In this document: piece after piece, positions 48,624 to 60,849 of the stretch
How the letters are laid out: each line of letters starts with the position of its first letter
Position numbering within the stretch: position 1 is the stretch's first letter
NCBI GenBank assembly: GCA_035771175.1
Contig: CM069593.1
Span: 40,051,741-40,115,740 of the forward strand
Source: Paratinospora sagittata
Lineage: Eukaryota > Streptophyta > Magnoliopsida > Ranunculales > Menispermaceae
Direction of reading: 5' to 3'
DNA length: 64,000 nucleotides
The notes under the pieces: model-generated
Databases searched by the model: none
Seen by the model: only the letters and a program-made list of their open reading frames with translations
Told to the model about the DNA's origin: nothing
Program-made: the position numbers and the translations under genes

Positions 48624-48836
48624 GACAGTGAGAAGTAGAAATACGAGCAACCATCACACATTTAAAACGTTAACAAAGCCTCATAACTACCCATATCATA
48701 TAATACACGCAGAAAATATGATAGTAAGGCTTTTAAGTTAGTTCCTTTAAGCTTTTTAATCACCTAAATCTCTCACCCAATTCCTAGGTCAAAGTCATCT
48801 AAGTCCAATACATAGACCACACCTAGTAAAATCAGT

Positions 48837-48849
48837 CTCTGATACCATC
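48837..48849 (-). promoter_or_regulatory. Primer-binding site (initiator Met tRNA)
   Basis: Minus strand TGGTATCAGAG directly after the 5' LTR end (GGGATCGCCACA), the standard primer site of plant gypsy elements. Confidence 0.9.
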
Positions 48850-49568
48850 TGTGGCGATCCCGCACCCCGGACCACCAACCCCGCAAGGAATGGCGTGCGG
48901 AATGCCGGGGCGGGACGCCCGGCGTAGGCATCTCCGACCACTCCTCAACTCCCGTGAGGTGGTTGAGACCCTATGAGCCTTATCTCAAACAACGACATAA
49001 TATCAAAAGGTACTAAACAAAACTACCCACCGTATTAATCATCAAAGACAAGAGATAGTCCATAAAAATGAACCATAAATAAAATCATAATCCCTACAGT
49101 CCATTAAAATTGACATACATATAAAGTCCAAAATTGTGGGTACAAATAAAAACCGTCATATGCCCACATGGTCTATCTAACAAGTCCCAACTCACCCATA
49201 CTACAGTGTGGTAAGTGTTATAATTACATAATCCAAAATATAATACTTCATAATTTAAAACACAGTTCAATCAAAATGCCTCTCAACTCATATCGAGGCT
49301 TTGGATTCTCTCGCAGGCAAGGCCCTCAAGATATAACTACTCCTTTGCCCTTATTCGGGACATAAGCACCTGAAAGAGGAAAATGAGGGTGAGCCAACGG
49401 TGCCCAGTGAATAGAATTCAAATATGCTATCAATACTCATCAATAAATATCATGTATGCATGTCAATGTGTAGCATGATTAAAAGCTCATAACATATAGA
49501 TATCAAGCATTTATAATAAGTTCGATGCAAGTAAAAGCTTATCAATTTGGATCCACATTCCACATGCA

Positions 49569-49671
49569 TTGGGTTACTAGTGCGCGTCTATTTCACCGTA
49601 CCGTTGATCCCAATCATGTTTATTTTGGGTTACTAGTGCACGTTTATTTCACCGTACCGTTGACCCCAATC
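49569..49671. repeat. 56-bp tandem duplication in the LTR
   Basis: The word ttgggttactagtgc followed by tatttcaccgtaccgttga occurs twice, 56 bp apart. Confidence 0.92.
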
Positions 49672-50757
49672 TCTTCCTTTCCTAAAACCCTCCTATGACA
49701 AGGTTAAGTCCCCCTATTAGCCAGATAGATGGGCCCAACCAAAGTCATAAGGTTTTCTCAAATCAATGCACATTCAAAACATTAAAACACATTTATGCTT
49801 TCAACATACAATATATATAAGTGATATGATGACATAAAAGATATAATCATAAATGAAGTCTACTCACAACCAAGCCTCGCGAGAGTATTTAACAACACGC
49901 GACCACCAAACCGAATCAACCCAATCAAGATCCTGAAACATTCATCAATATCCCTACCATACATCAATTTCTATGCTCAATCACATAGACATTACACATC
50001 AACCCTAAATCAGCGCACATATAGACAATAGGCCTAAATCCCATCTAATCCCATCATTCAACTCAAATCACATGACTTAGGCCTCTAATGCATAGTTCTC
50101 ATTCATAAACCATTCTATTAATCAAAAATACTGATTTTCAATTCCTTAGGCATAAACATGCTCAAATTGGGCCATTTGATCACAAGTAGGCATAACCCAT
50201 GATATGGTCACAACCACCAAATCAGTAGCATAATCATCCCTAATCATGCTTAATTAAACATAAGTTGCATCAATTCAATGATTCTAGGCCAAAAGCATCA
50301 AAAGCCCTAAGGTACGAAAATTTTCATACTTAAGCCATATTGCCGATTTACACTAGGTCACCATGTTCAGCCATGTATATCACTGATTTTGCATCATGGG
50401 TTCATCAACAATGGCAACTAGGTCAACATAGTTGACATGCAAGCTATTTGGAAAGGTCTAAGTTCATATTCTAAATTTAGGTCTAATACAAGCAACCCGA
50501 CAAATTCTTCATTTAATATTCTGTTCAGATGTATCAATCTATCAATAGAAATACTTAATCACAAAATCAACCGTATAGATTGAAGTATGTTAAGAACCAA
50601 ACCTTCTGTCCAAATATCAGCTCAGTCCAACGGTGGACCGAAAAGATAAGCCACTTTGATGAACAAGTCTCTAATCAGATAATTTTTCCTTTCCTGCTGC
50701 AAATACTCAAACTCAGGAGACAATAGAACACAACATACTTAACAGATAAACATCTTT

Positions 50758-51135
50758 ACCGTCCAAAATGCAGAAATATTAGTTTTAAACTATATACCCA
50801 AATTTTATATCCATCCAACGGTAGTTTGAGGAGATCTATAAGTTTTAGAGAAACGGCGCGAGAAATCCAGACTTTCCGACCAGCTTTGTGTGAGAGGTTA
50901 GATATCTTAGACGAAACCTTTAATCAAGATCTCCACCGTTCAGAATTCAAAAATATCGGGTTTAAACTACATAACCAAATTTTATATCCATCCAACGGTA
51001 GATTGAGGAGATCTATAAGTTTGAGCGAAACGGCGCGAGAAATTCAAACTTTCCGACCAGCTTGATTTGAGAGGTTAGATCTCTTAGAAGAAACCTCAAA
51101 TCAAGATCTCCACCGTTCAGAATTCAGAACCATAA
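50758..51135. repeat. 177-bp tandem repeat in the LTR
   Basis: About 2.1 copies of a unit containing tttatatccatccaacggta, gaaacggcgcgagaaat and agatctccaccgttcagaat, with a period of 176-178 bp and a few percent divergence. Confidence 0.93.
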
Positions 51136-53309
51136 GCTTTGAACTTGCTAACAAAAGTTGAGCTCAATCTGACCATACATCACGAAGATCCAGCTCTTTG
51201 ATGAAAACGTTGCAGAGATTTTCCTCATGCAACTCCCTCTTTCTTTCTCTTCTTCTTTCCTTTCTCTTCTTTTCTTTTATTTTTTTCCTTTCTCTCCACT
51301 CACCTCACTTTCTAGCACATTCTTGGATTTCCTCCACTCACCTCACTTTGTAGCACATTCTTGGATAAGAGAAGTGGGCATGGGACACTTGTCCACTTTC
51401 ATGCACCAACCTTCACATGTGTTGGTCTCATACTACCCATACCAACCACATGTACTTTAACCAATCTCATGCTTCCATGTATTTTAAATGTCCAATCCAT
51501 TTAATACACCAAATTTTCATTCTCATTTATCATTTTATTCAATCAATCCTAACCCCATATCAATTCATGGTTTAATGGGCCCATGCATAAATAATAACAT
51601 ATGCATTATACTTTAATTTAACATGACCCATATACAATTTATAATACACATATTTATATACATTATCAAGCATCAACTATACAAACATTAAACAATCATC
51701 AAACAAACACCAACCATATCAAGGCAACACATAGAGTTTGGGCAAAGTGCAATTGGGTTATGGGCTAGATGAAATAATTTTCGGGGCGTCACAAAAATCA
51801 TGAAATTTACTCCAATTCCAACAATAAGATCATTATATCCTGTACATTCACATGGTTCCAACATATATTATCACCTGTATAACCAAATATTTAATCTCTA
51901 ATACAACTCATATACATGTCATATAAACACAAACCATTTATGTGATATTTATATATATATTTACATTGTGATAATTTTATACATGTCCAAAAGAACAAAA
52001 GAATCAAAATGTAATCCAATTCCCATCTAATCACCTACATTCAAGAATAGGAAGGCTGCACATAGTGATTTAAGCCTTGTCTTTTCGTTTTGGATTTGAA
52101 CCTGAGAAAATAGGGAAAAAGGGATGAGTTTCAACTAGCTCAGTGAAGTGCTCTCACAGTTATAACCATAAATGCATTTATAAAACATGTATGCCATAAA
52201 AGAAACAATTTGCAAACCCAAGTGCAACATTTGATTTACCGTACATGGATTCAAACTACATTATGTAAATCATGCATAAGTTTTTCCATAAAACATACAC
52301 ACGCCTCAACCGAGGTCACATCCGGATGATTCTGCCTATACTTTCCCTTATTTCACGCTATAGGGAATGACCAGAACAAAACATTTATTACCTACCCTTC
52401 TACCCTTATATTCTTCACAATGGAAAAACCATACCACAAAGTACTAATCTAAGTAACACCGACAGAACATTTCCTCGAAGAACAAGTAACTAGAATGATA
52501 ATTCACGTTCCTAGGTATTCAATCCAAAATACCCAAGGCAACCATGTGTCCAAAACATTTTCATGAATACAAATACCATGCACAAATATCATAAATGCAT
52601 ACATTTAAACAATTCAAGTATATAGATAAAATGCCATAAATGAAGAATAAGAGTGAGAAATACTCACATCCAATCCAAAAGTCTATAACACAAGCTACAC
52701 AACCTCTCAAATGATCAATCCAATTTAAAGTCTTGTAATGAACATAATTCATTCATCATGGTCAATTTCAAGTCCACACATACACAATTCATAAACCCAA
52801 TATAATTCCCAAACTTCCTTAAGCCCATTCTCAATTCAATTTCCTATTAATTCATTTCTAAACACATCTAAACCACCAAGAATTGAATTAGAAGCACTAA
52901 ATACACTTCCAATAATCTAGGGTTTCCATCAAAACCCACATGCATGTCCAATTCCGAAATTGCAATATGACTACATCAATTTCCATGGAATTCATCGTCA
53001 AAACAAGTAAAATGCCCCCAAATATGGAGATTCAACACAAACTTATGAGATTAGGGTTCCCAATCTTGAAACCCTAACTCAATCTCCAATTTCTAACTCA
53101 TGCAATTCCATCAATTCCCAACTTCCAGCTAGAAACTATCAAGACAAACATTTATTTGAAGAATTTGGGCAAAAATCTATACCTTTGGAGCAATTTTCAC
53201 CGAACCCTAGCCCAAAACTCGCCAAATCTCCCAAATTCTCTTTTCTCTCTCGTTCTTCCTCTTCTTCAACTAGAAATGGCGCAAATGAAGATGATTTGAG
53301 GTTGGTTTC

Positions 53310-53317
53310 CTTTTATA
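53310..53317 (-). promoter_or_regulatory. LTR TATA box
   Basis: Plus strand cttttata, i.e. TATAAAAG on the minus strand, equivalent to 39303-39310 in the other copy. Confidence 0.55.
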
Positions 53318-53682
53318 CCTTTGTCGGGCTCACCATTTTATGTTTTAAAAAAAACTGTCTAGACATGAGGAGCGCGCTTCTCCCACGAGGAAGCGCGCTT
53401 CTTTGAAACTTAGAAAATTTCCACTCTCTGTTTGCACTAAGAGGGGTGTGCGTACTGCTACGAGCTCAGTCAAAATCCTGGCTTTTGGCCAACATAAGAA
53501 GCGCGCTTCTCTTGCCCATTTCCATAATTTCATCACTTATAGACATTTCACACTTCAATCCATGCACATGAAATATGAATAAAATATATGTAAAATACAC
53601 ATCAAATACCGACACAAGCATATAGAGTTAGGCAATTTAGGTCATCATAACGTCAAGTGAGAATTTGGGTCGTTATAAATGA

Positions 53683-53930
53683 AATTCTACAAAGATGTTA
53701 TTATCAATAGTTAATCGAGAATTACTGATAAGGCTCTTTTTGATAGCAGAAACACATATAACTTGATTCAAAGTTAGATCAGATGATGGAGTGGATATAC
53801 TAGATTTACCACTATGTGAGATGCGTAAAGAAGTACCATCACCAACAGTCAATGCAGAATTATCTTAATATTCAACATTAGCATTCATGTCGCACACATC
53901 AGAAGTAACATGTGTCTTTGCTCTATTATC
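53683..53930 (-). pseudogene. Copia protease and start of pre-integrase
   Basis: Minus strand reads SALTVGDGTSLRISHSG, VICVSAIKKSLIS and DNNIFVEF, the stretch after the protease active site in copia elements. It continues in frame to 43670 if the inserted LTR is removed. One stop is visible near 53866. Confidence 0.8.
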
Positions 53931-53941
53931 GAAGATCAATC

Positions 53942-54010
53942 ATTAAGTTTGTTAACTCTGTTAGACAGTTATTGCCAAATGTTGAAGGGTGTTAATTTGC
54001 TATTTTAACA
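53942..54010 (-). repeat. 5' LTR remnant of the composite copia element
   Basis: About 69 bp matching 38602-38670 (gttagacagttattgcca and gttgaagg(g/c)gttaat). The rest of this LTR, the primer site and gag are deleted. Confidence 0.85.
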
Positions 54011-54037
54011 TTATTATTATTATTATTATTATTATTT
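54011..54037. repeat. (TTA)n microsatellite
   Basis: Nine TTA units directly adjoining the copia terminus. Confidence 0.95.
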
Positions 54038-54159
54038 CTCTTTGTTGATGTGGGTAAATCTCCATATCAACTTAAATATGTATTTTAAATCATTTTATGA
54101 GACTAATATTACTTTTTTTAAAAAATATTGTAAAACTATTTATTATTTTATTTTATCTT

Positions 54160-57100
54160 AAAAATTTGGATCAAATTTGGACCATTACGAAGGAGTTTCA
54201 CCGTTCCCTGAAAGACCTGCTTAAGATGCATAAACCAGGCATATTGGGGTTGTTAGAGCCCAAAGTGAGTGGATCTCAGGCAGATTTTCTCTGTAAAAAG
54301 CTGGGATTTGATGAGTGGGTCCGGGTAGAATCATTGGGTTTCAGTGGTGGTATTTGGGTGTTCTGGCATAGTGCTTGTCAAATAAATATTATTGCTACTC
54401 ATCCCCAGTTTATCCATATGAGGGTTCGGGATAGTAGTATGCATCAGTGGTTGTTATCTGTTGTTTATGGTAGTCCTACAGCCAGCCTGAAGAAGTTGCT
54501 ATGGAGGGATCTCAATAAGAATGTTTTTGATATGAGTGAGCCTTGGATTATTGCGGGTGATTTTAATGCGGTGGTATGTTCCGAAGAAGTTAGTAGTGGG
54601 AATGCTGTGGCTCATCATGGCAGCTCTGGTTTTGGGGATTGGATTTTTGATCATGATTTGCTGGACATGGGATTTTCCGGACAAGCCTATACTTGGAGTA
54701 GGGGTATAGGGGAGCAGTTTAAGGGAGCTCGCCTGGATAGAGTTTTATGTAATTTAGCTTGGAGGCATATGTTTGAGGACGCTAGAGTGATTCACCTTCC
54801 TAAACATCACTCCGACCATGTTCCTATCTTGGTTCGTTTAAAGGGTTCAAGTGCCACTGTGAGGCCAACGCAGTTTAAATTTCAGGCAGCTTGGCTGACT
54901 CATCCGGGATTTTACAATGTCATTAAGGAGAATTGGAGTAGTGACCGATCTTTGGATATAAATAATCGGCATATAGCCTCGGTTCTTACTTCATGGAATA
55001 GTACCGAGTTTGGGAGTATTTCTAGGAGGAAGAAGAGGCTCTGGGCGAGACTTGCAGGCATTCAACGTGTCTTATCTAAACACCCTACACACCGTATTCA
55101 TCTTTTGGAGTCTAAGCTTAAGAAGGAGCTGGACCTTGTTCTGTATCAAGAAGAACTTTCGTGGTTTCAGAAATCTAGAGCCGACTGGATCCTTTCGGGT
55201 GACCGCAATACCAAGTTCTATCACGCTACTACAGTCATTCGTCGGAGTAGGAATGTCATTGGGAGGTTACAAGGTGCAGATGGAAATTGGGTTTCAGACT
55301 CAGCTCAGTTGAAGCATCTAATTCAAGATTTTTATACCAGGCTATTTTCAAAAGAACCTTGCGGGGATATGTCTGATTTTCCTAAAGGGGGTTTTCCAAT
55401 TCTAGATGATGCTGTCATGGCAAGGATTCATCAGCCCTTTGAGATTGAAGAGATTCGTCAGGCTTTATTTGATATGGCTCCCTTCAAAGCGCCAGGCCCG
55501 GATGGTTTTCATGCAGGTTTTTATCAACGCCTCTGGCCTACAGTGGGGCCTTCTGTCTACAAGCTTGTTCAAGACTTTTGGGTGTCAGGAAAGCTTCCAG
55601 ATGGGATCAATGATACTCTGCTGGTATTAGTACCGAAGGTTCAGCATCTTGAATTATTGACCCAGCTTAGACCTATAAGTCTCTGCAACGTGGGCTATAA
55701 ACTGATTACAAAAGCTATGACAAATAGGCTAAAGATGATCCTCCCTAGTCTTGTTTCTCCCAACCAAAGCAGCTTTGTTCCTGGTTGCCAAATTACAGAT
55801 AATGTCATTGTGTATCAAGAAGTCCTTCATTCAATGAGAACTAAGAAGAGTGGTGTATCTCATATGGCAATTAAGATTGATCTTGAAAAGGCCTATGATC
55901 GTTTATCTTGGGATTTTATTGAAGACTCGTTGAAGGAGATTGGTCTTGGTGATGGGTGGATCCGAAATGTGATGCATTGTGTCTCTTCCTCTAGGATGTC
56001 GATTGTCTGGAATGGGGATCTTTTGGATTGTTTCTCTCCTGAGCGCGGAGTTCGGCAAGGGGATGCAATTTCGCCTTATCTTTTTGTTCTGTGTATTGAA
56101 AGATTGGGTCACTTGATTAATGGGGCAGTGGAGCGAAAGGAATGGAAACCCATACAGCTTTCTCGTAATGGTCCTTCTATCTCCCACCTTTTCTTTGCAG
56201 ATGATATGGTTTTGTTTGCGGAAGCATCTACAGAGCAGATAAAGGTTATTATGAAGTGCCTGGATTTATTTTGTGCGTGCTCGGGCCAAAGAGTTAACTA
56301 CCAGAAATCTCATATATTTGTATCTCACAATGTGGAGCTTGCGGTGGCTCAAGACATATCTACTATCTCTGGTATCCCCCTTACGGACAACCTGGGTCGG
56401 TATCTTGGTGCTCCCTCCATTCATGGGAGGGTCCGACCTGCTGACTTTCAGTACATCATTGAGAGAGTGACTACTCGATTGGAGGGGTGGAAGACAAAAT
56501 TCTTGTCCTTTGCGGGTAGATTGGTTCTAGTTAAATCGGTGCTTAACTCTATTCCCATGTACATCATGCAGACTATGGTGTTACCAATAGGGGTGTGTAA
56601 TACCATTGATAAATTAGTTCGACGTTTTCTATGGGGAGGGTCTAATGAGAAGCAGGGCGTCAACCTCATTAAGTGGGAAATCATCATCAAACCTATGGAG
56701 GACGGTGGTCTTGGCATTAAGAGTATGGCTCATATGAACTTGGCTTTTTTGGCCAAATTGGGATGAAGACTAATTACAGATAAGAATAGCTTTTGGGCCA
56801 GAGTTGTTTCCATGAAGTGTCTGCATCGGGAAGCTACTATTGATAGGTTGCAGCCTAAGAAGGGGGCTTCCAATGCGTGGCGGGGCATTGTTAAAGCCTC
56901 GTCTATTTTACGTAGCGGGGTGCGGGCTCTAGTTCGTAATGGTAAGGACACTCTTTTTTGGCTTGATACATGGGTAGGTGAGGTGGCCTTAATCAATATG
57001 AAAATGCGGGATTTGAGTTTGGTGGAGATGTATAGGCCTGTCTCAAGCTATTGGGTGAAGGGCTCAGGGTGAGACTGGAATGCTCTATCAGGTTTACTCC

Positions 57101-58278
57101 CTTTTGAGGTTGAAAATAAACTTGCTGCTGTGCTCTTATGGGATGATGAGGAGGTTGCAGATGGCATATGTTGGGGAGCTTCTAAGAGTGGCATATTAAC
57201 GGTGACCTCTGCTTATACTATTTCTACTGGCACTCTTATGGGAGATCCTAATTCCCTTTGGAGGATGATTTGGAAGCTTAAAGCTCCTCAAAGATGCAAG
57301 ACTTTTTTGTGGATGGTTGCGCATCGAAAGATCATGTGCAATGCTGAACGGATGAAAAGGGGTTTCACCATGGCATCTGACTGTATTGAATGTGTGGGAT
57401 GTATCGAGGATGTTGATCATATTTTTCGAAATTGCTATAGAGCCGTGCAATTATGGAAGCGTCTATTGCAGCCAGTTGAGTATCATCTTCAGAGCAATTT
57501 GGATTTTCAAAGCTGGCTTGCTCATAATATTGCTGGCGTTAATAATTGTAATGTTGACTATGACTGGGCTTCCTACTTTACAGTTGCCGTGTGGGCTCTT
57601 TGGAAATGGAGGAATGATTTAGTTTTTCGTAATCTTCGTTTTCACTTCGAGTATCACATGGCTTGGCTTAAAGGGAAAGTGGCTGAAATCATTCATGCTT
57701 TTCGAGCCAAAGTGGCGGTCCATGGTGCTGGACTGATAGAGAGGGTGAAGATGGTAGGCTGGTGTGCTCCCAACCATGGTTGGACTAAGCTTAATACTGA
57801 TGGATGTCTTAAGAAAGCTTCTTCGCGAGCAGGGGGTGGCGGTCTTCTCCGTGATTATCGTGGTATGTGGTTGAGGGGGTTTGTGGCTAATATTGGGTCT
57901 TGTACTGCAACTGAAGCTGAATTATGGGCTGCTGTTCATGGCCTACGTCTTGCTTGGGATGAGGGCCATCGTTATATAGTTTTCGAAACAGATTCGGCTA
58001 TGGTGGCTGGTTGGTTAAAAGGCAACAGTATGCCGCAGCTTAGCCTTTCCAACTTGGTAAATGAGTGTAGAAGACTCCTTCAGAGAGATTGGATAGTTCA
58101 AGTTGAGCATATTTATAGAGAAGGTAATAGAGCAGCAGACTATTTGGCTACTGAGGCTTTGAAGTTCAATCGGAGAGTGTGTATTCTGTCTTTCCCTCCC
58201 CGTGGGTTATTCAATATTTTGAGGGAAGATGCAACTGGGGTTACTTGGCCTAGGAGAGTTCGAGATGTAGTGTGCTAG
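54160..58278 (+). pseudogene. LINE ORF2: endonuclease, RT, zinc-binding, RNase H
   Basis: A single frame (open from 54097) runs to TAG at 58276-58278 with two internal TGA codons at 56764-56766 and about 57070-57072. Both sit where the family has Trp. Endonuclease: LEPKVSG, GDFNAVV (about 54555) and SDHVPILV (about 54808), all catalytic residues present. Reverse transcriptase: APGPDGFHAGFYQ, KIDLEKAYDRLSW, RQGDAISPYLF and FFADDMVLF (about 56192). The zf-RVT region is about 57250-57460 with CIECVGC and DHIFRNC. RNase H: NTDGCLK, ATEAELWA, ETDSA and REGNRAADYLA (57790-58155), catalytic acids intact. Very recent decay is suggested by the absence of frameshifts. Confidence 0.93.
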
Positions 58279-58322
58279 TTGTTCTTGCTGGGTATTCCCC
58301 CTCTTTTTCTTTCAAAAAAAAT
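54160..58322 (+). mobile_element. 5'-truncated L1-type LINE
   Basis: Begins a few residues into the endonuclease domain: the usual N-terminal NCRGxG motif is missing and the similarity starts near codon WTITKEFHRSLKDLL. It ends with a short A run (58311-58319) after a ~35-bp 3' untranslated region. ORF1 is absent. No target duplication could be identified. Confidence 0.85.
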
Positions 58323-60129
58323 ATTTTCTTTATATTGTATTTTGAAAAAAGTGTCACCCACAGTTGTGGTTGTAGTCCAACCACACTTGCTTTTAATAAC
58401 GAGAGAATAAAATTAGGACTTAATAATATATTCTCCACCCTCAAATGAGGCATTCTTGAGTAGAGCATGCAGTAGCTTAAGCACAAAAGTTAGGTAGCGT
58501 TTGTAAAATCTTGAAAATGTAGTCCCGACCCTAGAATATATATAATAGAAAACAACAACATTTTCTAATGTGACATAGACATTATTGTAATATTAGTTTA
58601 GACCTTGTGATATCACGAGAAAGATGACGAATGTTTGTCACGTTTAAGAGACACCAGGTCAATCGTATAAAGAGACCGACTCTTACCTATCATTTACAAT
58701 AATAAAATAATAATTAAATTTAAATGATGATATGATAGGACGATTAAATTAACATTAAAAAATTGATAAAGTATTCATTTGATGAATTTATATTAAACAT
58801 ACTTACTCTTGATCTAATAAATATAAATAAAAGTGAGAAGAATATTTATATATGCTACTGTTTCCTTGTGTACAAAGAGTGCCTTGCTTGACAAGGGAAA
58901 AAAAGAAGTAAAAAGGACAATATGAAAAATTATTGTATAAACCTCAATCAAGCAATAATACATCACCATAATTCAAGATAATGTAACTTTAAATGTATAT
59001 TTTTGGAAGTTAATAATGTAAAATTACTCTTTCAAATATATTAAATAGGGATACGTACTTTCACAACCACATAAAAATTGTGTCTGCATATTTTATAATA
59101 TAATAATTTTTTTTTAAATTAAATAATATTAAATTAATAAAAAAACTTTTTTTAAAATTAAATAATACACCATCAGCTTTTATTGAATATTATTTTATGA
59201 AACCCAATGTATTGGGACATTTCATGCGTTTCAAAAACCAAGCACACGTCACCTGCTGCTACTCTACTCTAAAAATAAAAAACAAAGATTCATTTTTAAA
59301 ATTAAATAATACTCCATCAGCTTTTATTGAATATATATTATTTTATGAAATCCAATGTATCATTTTCTATAGAGTCACTTTCAACCAACCTACCACCTAC
59401 TTGCTCTCAAGTCCCACTTACCAAATCCCCAATTGATTAGAAATTTGTATTTTTGGTTTATTTGTCCTTTCCCATAAGTCTAAACGTACACATATATGAT
59501 GATTTCATTCATTTATATTGAAATAGTCACCCCTACCTCATCTCCGCCTACTACATAACTTTCCAAGACTACTGCATTCATTTCATTTGAAACGAATTGC
59601 AAAAGCGGGCTGCTAAACTGCTCCTACTTTTCTATGATAAATAATTAAATAATTAAATAATTAAATAAATTAAAGCTAAGTTGCTACCATTTCTTTCCAT
59701 GCCTTTTTTTTAATAATATAGATATATCTTCATTATTATAATTAATTAGATAAGTTTGGGACGACCGGTTGGTCACATACGCCGGTCATTGCTACATATA
59801 TAGATGCAGCCACCAACTAACTACACAACTTAGTGCCGTCAGTCAAAGCATGAGAAAGTACCAGGAAGGCCTCTATTTTCCAAGTCAACATGACTTTTCA
59901 ACCCAACGATTGTGAGTTAGCGAGAAAATAAGATAGAAAATGTGAGTAGTACTAGTAGTAGGAGGTAGGTAAAGGTAAAGGGGTACTATACGTACGCAAG
60001 TAATCACTAAAGTCCTAATTCTGCCAAGTGCCACATTTCTACCGTGTCTCCCAATTCTACAGAAGTTTGCGTTGTTAGACCGTAGAATGCCGCCCACGTA
60101 GGGGAGAAAGTGTGCTTGCAAACGCAACC
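58323..60129. other. Intergenic, no gene
   Basis: AT-rich. A ~65-bp block (aaattaaataatacaccatc ... ttttatgaaacccaatgtat, 59150-59210) is repeated with changes at 59290-59358. Around 59790 a tatatag box is followed by a tiny 21-codon ATG ORF and TTGAC/GTCAA words, but nothing that identifies a gene. Confidence 0.45.
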
Positions 60130-60565
60130 TTTTAACGTTTATTAATTAAGTTTTCTAATTTTAAATTTAAAAATGCTAGTTTAACTACATAAAATGAAAT
60201 TATTGAGTGCAACTCAAAGGATAATTTTTAAATAAAATTATAACTTTAGTCATGTTTTTAAAGTAATTATTGACTTTAAAACATTTTGTTCTTTTTTAGT
60301 CTTTTAGTTTATGTCTTAACTAAAAGATAAAACATAATACATAAAAACTTGACTAGGCTAAGAACCTATTTAAAAGTAGTCTGTTACGTAACTACTTCTT
60401 TTTATCAAAGAAGTAGATAAATATTTGACCAATTCTTACAAAAGAAATCATAAAGACTTGTGATGTAATAAAATAGTAGACCCTACATATCATCGTTTGA
60501 AAAAAACTTATCTACTTAGCACGTGAGTCACATGTCACGTAACTGTGTGCCACGTTACTAACAAT
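60130..60565 (-). repeat. 3' LTR region of a third copia element (left end uncertain)
   Basis: The right terminus ...actaaca is followed by atatcccacttggg, whose minus strand (CCCAAGTGGGATAT) is the classical copia purine tract preceding TGTTAGTAACG. The left terminus was not located; the start given is a guess. Confidence 0.5.
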
Positions 60566-60849
60566 ATCCCACTTGGGTCACAAATATTTTAATCATAAGG
60601 TAATAATTCATTATGACCATATTTATTTATAATTACCAAATGCTTAATCCGAATTCACTTAACTAGAGATTATAAATACAAGATCATAGTGGTCATGTCT
60701 AATAACTAAACATTTCCTTCTATGTATTACAATTATTTTAAAAAATCTACTTAAATGAGAAGTTACTTATGAATAATAAGTTATTCAAGGTCCACTTTAG
60801 TAATCCCAATGAATTATGCTACAAAATACTGTATCTGCACATTAAAAAT

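Larger units (their letters stand above)
43695..51793 (-). mobile_element. Tekay-like Ty3/gypsy chromovirus, nested
   Basis: Minus-strand element with a 5' LTR of 2944 bp (48850-51793), a primer site complementary to initiator Met tRNA, one gag-pol frame (48623-43929), and a 3' LTR remnant (43695-43885). LTRs start TGTGACGCCCCGAAAAT in element orientation. The chromodomain-like C-terminus and long LTRs fit the Tekay (Del) lineage. It inserted into the minus-oriented 2-kb LTR. Confidence 0.88.
48850..51793 (-). repeat. 5' LTR of the chromovirus, 2944 bp
   Basis: Plus-strand ends tgtggcgatccc and ggggcgtcaca. Contains a 56-bp tandem duplication (49569-49671), a 177-bp tandem repeat (50758-51135), duplicated ctcacctcactttctagcac words (51295-51362), and the hairpin/pyrimidine-tract module at 49365-49420. 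A 16-18-base poly-pyrimidine run lies near 51235-51290. Confidence 0.9.
43671..53677 (-). mobile_element. Second copy of the 2-kb LTR, minus orientation, split by a chromovirus
   Basis: Right part 51794-53677 is the reverse complement of the solo LTR at 38913-40987, ending gggtcgttata (a decayed TGTAACGACCC start). Left part 43671-43694 (tgtcacgacccttgtccgac) is its other terminus. Flanks aatgg (43666-43670) and aatga (53678-53682) are the target duplication, and the copia frame resumes exactly across them. About 130 bp of the LTR is missing at the left junction, together with most of the chromovirus 3' LTR, so one deletion spans both. Confidence 0.85.
38416..54010 (-). mobile_element. Composite Ty1/copia element with nested gypsy LTRs and a chromovirus
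   Basis: A minus-strand copia element, originally about 4 kb, now spans 15.6 kb. The left LTR is about 38416-38670. The right LTR is reduced to its last ~70 bp (53942-54010), matching 38600-38670. Flanks are ttatt on both sides, within TTA-rich sequence. Removing the inserts 38913-40987 and 43671-53677 rejoins the coding region in the normal copia order (protease, pre-integrase, integrase, reverse transcriptase, RNase H). A deletion removed gag, the primer site and most of the 5' LTR. Confidence 0.85.

Noticed and set aside
54097..54159. N-terminal 21 codons of the LINE frame
   Set aside because: AT-rich sequence outside the LINE similarity; the real element starts after the truncation point near 54160.
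59834..59911. Small ATG ORF behind a TATA-like box
   Set aside because: Only 21 codons and no similarity or second exon could be supported.
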